From Stenogyne calaminthoides (taxonomy: Eukaryota; Streptophyta; Magnoliopsida; Lamiales; Lamiaceae), in the NCBI GenBank assembly GCA_037126765.1, contig JBBCBC010000016.1:12760728-12824727 (forward strand): a stretch of DNA of 64,000 bases, written 5' to 3'. Numbering within the stretch: the stretch's first letter is position 1; each line of letters begins with the position of its first letter. The notes under the pieces were generated by a model. The model was not told the origin of the DNA and searched no databases. It worked only from the letters and a program-made list of their open reading frames with translations. Shown here one piece after another: positions 55,690 through 64,000 of this stretch. The position numbers and the translations under genes are program-made.

Positions 55690-56828
55690 ATTTCCCCCTT
55701 TTTGATGATGCCAAAACCATCTTGTTACAAAAACACTTAACCTATACTCAGGTTTCAGTTTTTCCTATTACAATACAAGAATGGCAAATCTCTCAACAAT
55801 TTCACAATAAATCATAAGGCATATCAAATATAAAGACATGTAAAAAGATAATGAGGTATTATCTTTGAGCATAAAGATAAAGTTTCATTGATTGTATAAT
55901 ATCAGTTACAGATTTCAATGAACTTATCAAAAGTAAAGACAAAAACATAAAGAATTACAAGAGTCTTTAGTCTTGGTCTTCAGTCTTCTTTGATCTTCAG
56001 CTCTGGCTCTTCAGGTCTATCTGAGTCTCAGTGTCTTCAGTGACATACTGAGTCTCAGGTTTCTTGATTCAGCGGACTTTGTCCGTCAGGGCATCTTGAC
56101 ACTTAGTGGACCGAGTTCGATTTTCTTCGACCCGGATATCCTGACCCTCAGGTCTCTTTTACTTACTGAGTCTCAGATCAGTTTTCTTTACTGAATCTCA
56201 GATCAGTTTTACTTCTCGAGTCTCGGATCTTCTCGAGTCTCGAGTTACTTTACTCAGGCTATCTGATTTCTTCTTTGCCTGATCTGATTAGCTCGACTGA
56301 TCAGATCAACACATCTTCATATCAACATATCAGGATAGCATCTGGTAAGTACATCATATTAGGTTAGCATATCAGGTTATCATATCTGATCTTGATCAGG
56401 TCTGATCTTGATCAGTCTCATATGCTCATCTTCTGATTTGCAACCTTCTCTTCTGATTTGCTGGCTTTAGCTTTTCTTCTCTTCAGATTTGCACAGCTCA
56501 TCAGTTGACTCCAGAACTCATGTAACTCATCTGATCTCGTCGGTCTAAATGCAATAACCTAATCGATCTCGATCATCTACTTCTGATTCCGTGAGTTCCC
56601 CCTCAATTTGTTCTCTCGTTCCCCCTCAACTTGTTATCTGTAAATTAGCTTGAATAACACAAGTTGATAATGTTTTGGCATAGTTCATCAAAACTAAAAT
56701 ATGCCAACAAGGACACCAAAACATTAAAATATATGCATTTTAAAGAAACGGGTTTTCCTTTAAAAAGATCAATTCAGGTGGTCACTCTGAAATTAGTGAA
56801 CCTTTTGAACTCCTGCTCTGATACCACT
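55690..56828 (-). other. Copia-3 non-coding interior with replication signals
   Basis: 1139 bp without a coding frame. Next to the 3' LTR is the polypurine tract AAAAAGGGGGAAAT (minus strand), with about 100 bp matching Copia-4 behind it. The middle is made of CTGATC and TCTTCAG-like short repeats (56220-56450), with further G-rich tracts (CCCCCTCAATTTG and CCCCCTCAACTTG on plus) near 56595-56635. Next to the 5' LTR is the primer site (plus GCTCTGATACCAC, 56816-56828). All cis signals are kept, and all genes are gone. Confidence 0.8.
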
Positions 56829-58190
56829 TGTTAGGCCCGGTGGAAAACCCATGAAATGCGGAATAATCATGAAATGCATATAAAAATAGGGGTGAAGGAA
56901 TGGTGATTCCAGATTTTTCTCGTTTAAGCTCATGTGTTGTGTTTTGCTTATAATCGAATGCATATGACAAGATAAGAACGTAAAGCTGTAAAGAACACAA
57001 CAATGTATAGTGGTTCGGAGACTCAAGCTCCTACATCCACTCTCCTTGTTCCTAGGGAAATTCCTTCAAACTGGACTTATCACCCTCTCGGGTTCGCCTC
57101 TAGATATTTAACGAGCTCTCACTCCAACTGGACTTATCACCCTCTCGGGCTCACCTCTGGACTTATCACCATCTCGGGCTCGCCTCTAGATATTTAACGA
57201 GCTCTCACTCCAACTGGACTTATCACCCTCTCTCGGGATTGCCTAACAACTACCTCACTTCACCACTAGTTATCTCTTACGAGAATGGGGTTTGGGTTTG
57301 GTGTTGTCTCCAACTATGGTGAGATTTTCCCTTACATTTGTTTAGCCTCAATGCTAAGGTTGGGAAAATCTCTCTAAGCTTAGGATACATCGTGGGTTGC
57401 ATAGATTGGGTTCTAGAACACTCTTTGAATATATTTGTATATCTACAGACTTGTGTTCTATGGTGGGAAAAGCTTGAGTATATGTTCTCTTAGCTCAGTA
57501 GCATCGTTTGCTATATTCTCCTTTCCACACTTAATTTGATGGAAGATCTTGTATTTATAGTGTGGATTTGAATGTTACCGTTGAAGAATCACATTCAAAT
57601 CCATACTATTCTTTTGTAAGTTCTACTTTTTTTTTGGTTGTCTTCCTCTCATTGGTCCAAGTCAATTTGGATTCCAGCGGTTATATTCCTCGGTTTCTTT
57701 GCTTGAACATTGAGGTTATCTTTGAGCATTGATGCATTCTTGAGTCTTGATAATTCTTGTGCCTTGATATCCTTTGTCTTCGATCTTGATATCTTGATCT
57801 TACGAGTCTTGATGTCTTGACTCTTGATGTCTTACGAGTCTTGAGATATCTTGATTGATATCTTGAGTCTTCATCTTTGAGTCTTGATTTCTCGGTTTCA
57901 TCTTGAGTCTTCAGATTCTCGATTTCTGCTTTGAGTCTTGATTCTCGATTTCATCTTGAACCTTGAAACTTGGTTTCATCTTGAACCTTCGGTTTCTTGG
58001 AACTTCTTGAGTCTTGAAATCTTGAGAATCTAACTTTGATCTATATCTGTGACTATACATTGTCTGAGATAACATCCCTAAACACTCTAAAACCTAAATC
58101 GACTCAATTATCAAGATTATCCTGAACATGTTATACTCAGGGGTTTTGGGATCTAATCAAAATCTTTTTTATTAAATTCATTTCCCAACA
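56829..58190 (-). repeat. Copia-3 5' LTR
   Basis: Complete LTR, TGTTAGGCCCGG to TTTCCCAACA. It has the CTGGACTTATCACCCTCTCG array (57070-57245), as in the partner. The 3' third differs more from the partner, mostly within TCTTGAGTC/TCTTCAGTC repeats. Confidence 0.9.
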
Positions 58191-60000
58191 GTTTCATACT
58201 GCACGATGTCTAATTTTCTTTGGTGATCATTAATGATCTCACCACTATATCTTTCTTCTATGAATGGGATGTGATTTATACTAGAGATGGTTGTGATAGT
58301 ATATTCAATGTGCATTATGGTACTTGACAATATGTGCATTCTATGTTTTATATGGTTTTTGGAATGTAAGAGAACAATGATTTTAGTATTATGATGATGA
58401 TTCATGGATTACTAAATATTTGTTACTCTAGTTATGCTTGTGTAAATGATGACATTTAGCATACTAGATTTGATCACATTGTGCAAGATTTGAATAACTA
58501 ACTTGCGAAAGAAGAACTATGGAGTCATCTTTAAGAGTCAAGTTATCAAAATGTGAGCATTGTCTTGTTCATAAGTGATTAGAACCATTTGATAAAACAA
58601 TGATTGGTAATTCTTCATTGCAATTATTTTATTTTGATAAGAGTGATTTTACTAATGTCTAATAACAAATCATGGAACTTACTGGTTTTTCATCACTTAA
58701 GTTGATAATTTTTTCACGTTTTACATGTCTGATATTTTTCACAAGTTTGAGGCATTGGGTAGCTTCAAACATTACCCAAATGGGATTGAGAATAAAAAGG
58801 CATAACCTTAAAAGGTTTTAAGAACCAATAGAGGACGTGAATTTTTATCCATGCAGTTCAAGGAACTGTGTAATAAAAATGATATAATCCAACGATTATC
58901 AAAACCTTATACACTATGTTCAATGGTGTAACTGAAAGAAGGAATAAATGTTGTTGGATATGACATGATCCGTGATAGGACAATTAATTTTAACTCTCTT
59001 TTTGGAAAGATGAGATATTTATGATTGTCTATGTATTGAATAAAGTTATTCATAGTTGATTAAGTCAACTTCATCTGAACTCTAGAAAGTTGAAGACCTA
59101 ATTTTTTGTTAATCTTGGTGTCTGTAGACCAACAAGGGTCTAAAGAATTTAGAAATGTATCTTCTAAGATACTATGCTAAATCCAATTGATACAAATTGA
59201 TCGGAGATCAAGAAGTCCAGAGTAAGACATGAGATAAAATCACATAATGTCAATTTTTCTGAAAAAGATTTCCTAGTAGGGGAGGTATTCGAAATACTAT
59301 ATCATTTTTAGATTGAAATAATAACTCTCTATCAGATCCAAGTGGGAGTGATTTACTTAATGTTGTGATATTTGATAAAAGTTTACCCATTAAGATTATA
59401 TGGATTTTGATGATAGTAATTATTTATGTCACAAAGTTTCAATCTTGAAAAATACTCTAGGAAACATGTGTCTGAGAGACATCATGATATTGAGGGACAC
59501 ACCTTTTTATATTTTTAGAATTTCGACCAGTCTTTAGTGAATGAGGAAGAACCTACAGACGATTGAGAGGTTCTATCTCATTATGCAAGAGACTAATGGA
59601 ACAAAGCAAATAAAGATAATATAAAGTCAATAAGGTCAAATCAAGTTTTTTTTTTTTTAACTTGTAAATCCTTTATTGGGACACATCTTAAAAATGCTCA
59701 CTTAGTAGAGAAAGATTATACTCAGAAAAGGGTATTTAAATTTTCCTCATCTGTTGTGAGATTTACCTCGATTCGTTCACTTTTTGGCTACAGTACCAGA
59801 TATAGATTTAGAATTACATCAAAAATGGACTTCACTATTTTTCTCAATAGATAATTCAAAGAAGAGGATAATGTTTGTAAATTGAAGAAGTCGAATTACA
59901 AACTTAAACAAATCCTCAAAACAGTGGTACTTGAGATTTCATACTATGATTGTCTCGTATTAACTTTGTTAGACAAAGACCATTGTGTTTATGTTTAACG
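58191..60000 (+). pseudogene. Copia-2 integrase and partial RT relic
   Basis: Continues Copia-2 behind the GTTTC duplication. The gag-pre-integrase part gives RFDHIVQDLNN near 58465-58500. The integrase core gives HKFEALGSFKHYPNGIENKK, then VLRTNRGREFLSMQFKELCN at about 58815-58875, where the second catalytic Asp is now Asn, and IIQRLSKPYT. RT pieces are VVRFTSIRSLFGYSTRYRF (59755-59810) and EEDNVCKLKKSNYKLKQ (59867-59917). There are more than a dozen stops. A poly-T run lies at 59647-59658. The relic is cut at 60000 by another LTR. Confidence 0.75.
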
Positions 60001-60489
60001 TGTTGGAATATACTAGCACGTAGAACATGTAAACATGCGCAGCGGAATAAGATAGTTCACCAACAACGAACATATAATTGCATAAACAAAATACGGATAA
60101 ACGTAACGAGGAATCTTACAGAAATTCGTATGCAGTTTCGTAATCCCCGTTAACAGATTTGCACAGATTTGCCAGTGTTGAATCTGAGACGGAATTTGCT
60201 AGGAAAATTCATATTCTAGATTTTATGGTGAAACTAGGTTTTCTTGTTGTAGTCAATAATGAATCCCGGGATGTCATATATATAGGGAGAGGCTGGCTTA
60301 AATACTAAGCCATCTTTATTAGGAAGATAATTCTTAATCTTGCAAAACAAATCTCGAAGATATGTTTGTCCCTACGAATATTTTCCTACAATAATATTCC
60401 ATAATATTATTTGGGATTCCTATTTAATTAAATATAATTCAATTAAATAGTAATAATAATTAATTCTAAATTAATATATTATTAATTCT
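60001..60489 (-). repeat. Truncated LTR of a further Copia-like element
   Basis: Starts TGTTGGAATATACTAGCACG on plus. On the minus strand it would end with a CTTATTCCGCTGCGCATG block and ...ATTCCAACA, as Copia LTRs do. A minus-strand TATA box (CTATATATATGACATC) lies near 60268-60280. It is broken at 60489 by the next LTR. No primer site follows on its left side, so it is a 3' LTR, a solo LTR or a fragment. Confidence 0.55.
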
Positions 60490-61635
60490 TGTTGGGAAAT
60501 TTGTAGTTTTGATGGAAGTTCCAAAACAGATTGTAATAGGACCAGTCAGACCTGTTAGCTGACTGATGGAGTAGAAATCAGGATAGGATGACCAGCTGAG
60601 ATGTATAGACAACTGATGTAATAGATATGTCACATATTGAGGGGGAACTCAATATGTATAGGTTAAGTCTTGAAGAAGATCAGAAGATCAGCTAGTCAGA
60701 TAACCAGGTGAAGATCAGCTAGTCAGATAACCAGGTGAAGATCAGAAGATCAGGTTACATGCTAAAGAATCAGAAGACCTAAAGATCAGATGATCACCAG
60801 GTAACAAGACTCAGAAGACCAGAAGACCTACATCAGAAGAAGTGAAGAAGAATCTGCAAGTTGTGCTAAGACGACCTGCATCAGAAGACTCAATCAGGTA
60901 GACTGATCAGTTTGGACTGATCAGGTCAGCTCAAATCACGTGACAACCGAAGTCAACCTAAGTCATACAAGTTCATCAGACAAGAAGAATGTCAACCTAA
61001 GTTGGTAAATCAAACACTGAATAAGTGTACTTGATAACCAATGAGAGCAAGACACATATGTACGGAGTTGACATTGCAGGACGAAGTGCTTTAGAGTCAA
61101 ACGACTAGAAAGGACAAGCATACATGCTTTCGGCCATGCCACCTCTGCGCACATCAAATCAAGCCTGCAAACCTATATAAAATAGACCAAAATTCGAATT
61201 ACGCTCCAACGGCTAGTTCGATTCCGTGCCTACATATATGGGATCAAACCTTCATAGTAAGGTTACAGAAATTATCATCAAGCTCAAGCTATCCGCAATT
61301 TCCGCACAAAGAACACAAAAATTGAAGAATATTTCTAAGTGTTCATCCCATAGTTCTTAGCATATAAATCTTATCCTTCAGCCTTAGGCTACTCAAATAC
61401 AAGGATAGATTTCCAGTTGGAACGCAACAAATCTTATAACCCAAACCAAAAGCTAGGTTAAGTTTGTTTAGCAAGATTTCAGATTAGGGTTTGTAGTTCT
61501 GATCTTTGGAATTGGTTGAGTGAGAACTCTTGAAACATCTGTTGTACTGTGTTGGACTAACACATAAAACTAAGTCCAGTTGGTTAGTTGGTGCCCTTGC
61601 TGATAAGGATTAGTGGACGTAGGACAAGTTGTCTG
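60490..61635 (+). repeat. Truncated SIRE-like LTR
   Basis: Begins TGTTGGGAAATTTGTAG and reads on the plus strand. The TATA box TATATAAA is at 61174-61181. Near the end, GGATTAGTGGACGTAGGACA resembles the U5 part of many Copia LTRs. It contains purine-rich repeats with a 27-bp unit (CAGCTAGTCAGATAACCAGG) at 60691 and 60718. It is cut at 61635 by the LTR of Copia-7, and its other part is not in the window. Confidence 0.6.
61174..61181 (+). promoter_or_regulatory. TATA box of the truncated SIRE-like LTR
   Basis: CCTATATAAAATAG, a consensus plant TATA box, preceded by GC-richer sequence and followed by the R-like part of the LTR. Confidence 0.5.
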
Positions 61636-63480
61636 TGTTGGGGAATGAGTTGCACAGATCTATTCGGGATGAATATTTAAATATAAATTTAATTCTTTAA
61701 TTATTACTAGCATAAATTAATCCTATATTAATTCAAATAATAATTGCAACAACATATCATGCATATAATATGCCACGTAAAACCTACGCATGCGGAATCT
61801 ACGGGTTTACGTGAACGTACCTCTCGGGATGGCAGTGAATTCAGTTGGACGGACTAACCAAAAGGACTTCCCAAGTATTCCCTTAGCCCTTGCTCAACTA
61901 TCCGGTGGAAGGACACTTGTCGAACAATTAACAAAAGAAAAAAAAATAAACTTTGTTGCACCACTTATGTGGATTTGCTAATTTTTCCAGCACATGGAAT
62001 TGTACTTGGGAATGAAAGAATCATCCCCTATTTATAGGTGAGAGGTGGTCGAAATTTTTGATGAAAAATCAATGTGGGAAAAGACTTTTCTTGATCACCA
62101 AGAAATCTTGAATATATCTCTTTTTTTTTTCCCATAATTAAAATATTCCACAAAAATCCCACCTCTTCAAATTATGGAATTTTTTAAAATTGAGTCTTGC
62201 AAGATTCCAAGATTTGGATCTTCTTGAATTTATGAGATATTCTTGTATTTCAAGAAATACATATATTCCATAATATCTATTCAAGAAAATCAAGAAAATC
62301 TTTCTTGCCCTCTATTTTCAAAATTTCGAAATATCCTTATGAATAACCAAGTGGGAGATTTCTTGAATTTAATGAGATAATCTTTTATTTCAAGAATACA
62401 TATCTTAATTCCATAACAAAATACAAAGAAAATCTTTCTCCCTCTTTTATCCATAAATTTCGAAAATATCATAGGAAAAATAAGCAACATTATTTATTTT
62501 ATTTTAATCACCATTTCAGTTATTGGACTATATGTTGGGCTACTCAGGGGGCCTTTAGGAGAATTAAGATTGGACCTTCTAATGGACCTTGAATATCTAA
62601 TATTGAGCCACAATATAATTCAAGTCCATAAATATTAATTAATCCCACTACATAATTAATATTGCACTATCCATCTTAACCCATATTACAGTCAATATGG
62701 CTCCCGGTCATTATTTCCCGTGTTTAAGATTATCTAGCCCATTAATTAATTCAAGCCACTGAAATAGCTTTCTAATTAATTAATATCTTTTATTCTTGGT
62801 CAAGGAACGGTTCAACATTATTATCCATACCCGAAACTAATTCCACTTGCAAGATTTGGTATGATAAAACTTATGAACCACCCAAGAACCGTCGAACAAA
62901 TGCGTGCTTTGCACGATTCTTCAGATTAAATCTTAGCAATCACATGTGACCAATAATATTGCCCAAGATAAAAAAGTATTGAATCTCATTGATTCGCTAC
63001 CCATGATAAGTCAAAGCAATAGTTACCAATCCCACGATCCTATTTAAGGGACGAATGTTAAGAAATAACGAACTCATCGAGGTCTAATTCTTCCTTTGTT
63101 CGATTAAGAAGAATTTATCCTCCTCAGAGGTCCTATTCGATCATCATCATGCACTAGTGTAATCTCTTGGTCAAGACAAGCCAATCTCGAGCCTTTACAC
63201 TTCAACATTTCACGATGGGTTGTTCATTTCCATCTAGGTCGTGAATAACGTACTTTTTAGTTACAAGGGACCATTAATTTAATCTTCTCGTGATCCGGTA
63301 TTACTAAATTAACTATAATGTAACACGTCTTAACTTATTGAAACAGTTATGCAAGAAATATATGTAACATTCAATGATATTTAAAGCATCGATGATAAAC
63401 AATTTATTTCAAAAATAAATCGAAAAATTGAGTTTCGATTATACAAAGTAAAAAGCATACTTTTCAGTATAATCCCAACA
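61636..63480 (-). repeat. Copia-7 3' LTR
   Basis: 1845 bp, TGTTGGGGAATGAG on plus to TATAATCCCAACA. Aligned with 36532-38219 along its length with many substitutions and indels. The minus-strand TATA region is near plus CCCCTATTTATAGGTG at 62025-62040, which is also present in the solo LTR (36928-36942). Confidence 0.88.
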
Positions 63481-63596
63481 ATCTCCCACTTATACTCAAA
63501 GTCTGGTTTTAAGTATACTACAACATGTCTCGCGTAGTCCGTGACATCTAATGTCACCTACACGAACCTAATATCTTCTCCCACTTATACTCAAAG
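63481..63596 (-). other. Copia-7 duplicated polypurine tract
   Basis: The minus strand reads CTTTGAGTATAAGTGGGAGA twice, at 63481-63500 next to the LTR and at 63577-63596, about 96 bp inward and overlapping the last codons of pol. The inner copy may be the older tract. Confidence 0.65.
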
Positions 63597-64000
63597 CAGA
63601 TTGGCAATGGTCTTGACACCATTCCTTTCACATGTCTCTCGAATGTATTCAGAGGCAGACCCTTTGTGAATGAATCTGCTAGGTTGTCCTCAGACGCTAT
63701 CTTTGCCACATCTATATCTCCTCTCTTAATGATTTCTCGTATAAGATGTCTTTCCTTTAGTGTGCTTGTTTGACTCGTGGACTCTTGGTTCTCTTGAATT
63801 TGCAACTGCCCATAGCAGATATTGCTAGACAAATTCAGAACACCATCCAAGTCCACTAAGAAGGTCTAGAGCCCAATCGGTTCTTTCACTGCTTCACAAG
63901 CAGCTACTTACCCGACTTCCATGGTTGAGTCAGTGATGCATTTCTGCTTCACACTCGTCCATTTAATGGTTACACTTCCCAAATGGAAACACACTAACTG
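63554..64000 (-). pseudogene. Copia-7 RNase H (C-terminal part of pol)
   Basis: 63554-63856 is open: SSNICYGQLQIQ (usual block VxLYCDNSGAIA, changed), KERHLIREIIKRGDIDVAKI and EDNLADSFTKGLPLNTFERH. Upstream to 64000, in a frame with two stops, SVKQKCITDSTMEVG and VAACEAVKEPIGL match the RNase H block with the catalytic Asp and Glu. It ends GSCR at 63554. The gene continues beyond the window. A few stops suggest a non-functional copy. Confidence 0.85.

Larger units (their letters stand above)
39890..58190 (-). mobile_element. Copia-3: non-autonomous SIRE-like element
   Basis: LTRs of about 1.36 kb: 39890-40890 joined to 55330-55689, and 56829-58190. Both run TGTTAGGC to TTTCCCAACA. Perfect target duplications GTTTC lie at 39885-39889 and 58191-58195. 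The interior is only 55690-56828 and has no gag or pol. It keeps a primer site (GTGGTATCAGAGC on the minus strand) and a polypurine tract (AAAAAGGGGGAAAT). The left LTR is the target of Copia-4. The element is a deletion derivative that must use enzymes of a related full element. Confidence 0.9.
34693..60000 (+). mobile_element. Copia-2: old decayed Ty1/Copia element, host of the nest
   Basis: The 5' LTR ends at 35094 and is followed by a tRNA-Met primer site. Then come a leader with a GC-rich part, a gag relic (36285-39660), a protease to gag-pre-integrase junction, integrase (58200-59350) and part of RT (to 60000). The plus-strand reading frame is littered with stops. It is interrupted by a solo LTR (36532-38219) and by Copia-3 (39890-58190), and cut off in RT by another LTR at 60001. 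The protein pattern (gag start MTQINGQF, integrase FKELCNKN) fits the Tork-like side of Copia. Its 3' LTR is not in the window. Confidence 0.75.
61636..64000 (-). mobile_element. Copia-7: Ty1/Copia element running out of the window
   Basis: The 3' LTR (61636-63480) is followed inward by a polypurine tract and the RNase H end of pol on the minus strand, so the element extends to the right. The LTR family is the same as that of the solo LTR at 36532-38219. It interrupts the SIRE-like LTR at 61635. Only about 520 bp of interior is visible. Confidence 0.85.

Overview
The window is plant nuclear DNA, most likely from a eudicot, although nothing in it fixes the species. About 85-90 % of it is LTR retrotransposons nested in one another. 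The remainder is AT-rich host DNA carrying a Stowaway MITE, a Helitron-like insert, a SINE, a fold-back element, one small broken gene and one promoter-like block. I found no intact host gene, tRNA, rRNA or CRISPR array. All pol genes are broken.

Layout. 1-145 and 13087-13427 are the two halves of a host locus (copy A), split by a complete Ty3/Gypsy element of the Tat type (Gypsy-1, 146-13086, minus strand). 13428-14808 is AT-rich DNA with a 260-bp Stowaway MITE. 14809-30750 is a 5'-truncated SIRE-type Ty1/Copia element (Copia-1, minus strand) with an extra env-position ORF3. Its 3' LTR is split by a second complete Tat-type Gypsy (Gypsy-2, 15743-25680, plus strand). 30967-31716 is copy B of the same host locus. 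It lacks Gypsy-1 and the Helitron, but carries a fold-back element and a SINE that copy A lacks, so each copy serves as the empty site for the other. 31717-34690 is host DNA.

34693-60000 is an old, decayed Copia element on the plus strand (Copia-2). It is broken by a solo LTR (36532-38219) and by a non-autonomous SIRE relative (Copia-3, 39890-58190). A full-length SIRE element (Copia-4, 40891-55329) sits inside the left LTR of Copia-3. From 60001 three LTRs of different families cut one another off, and the last belongs to Copia-7, whose pol gene runs out of the window.

How the parts work together. In the Gypsy elements gag, protease, RT, two RNase H domains and integrase form the replication unit. 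Behind pol lies a tandem-repeat zone and an antisense ORF with its own TATA box. In the SIRE elements gag-pol is followed by an ORF3 that also has a promoter-like leader. Copia-3 has no genes but shares LTR ends, polypurine tract and primer site with the SIRE elements, so it probably moves on their enzymes.

One caution applies throughout. Paired LTRs differ to a striking degree at CAG/CTG triplets, with gain of CG and small indels. This looks like a read or assembly artefact at CHG-methylated sites, so some frameshifts may not be real.
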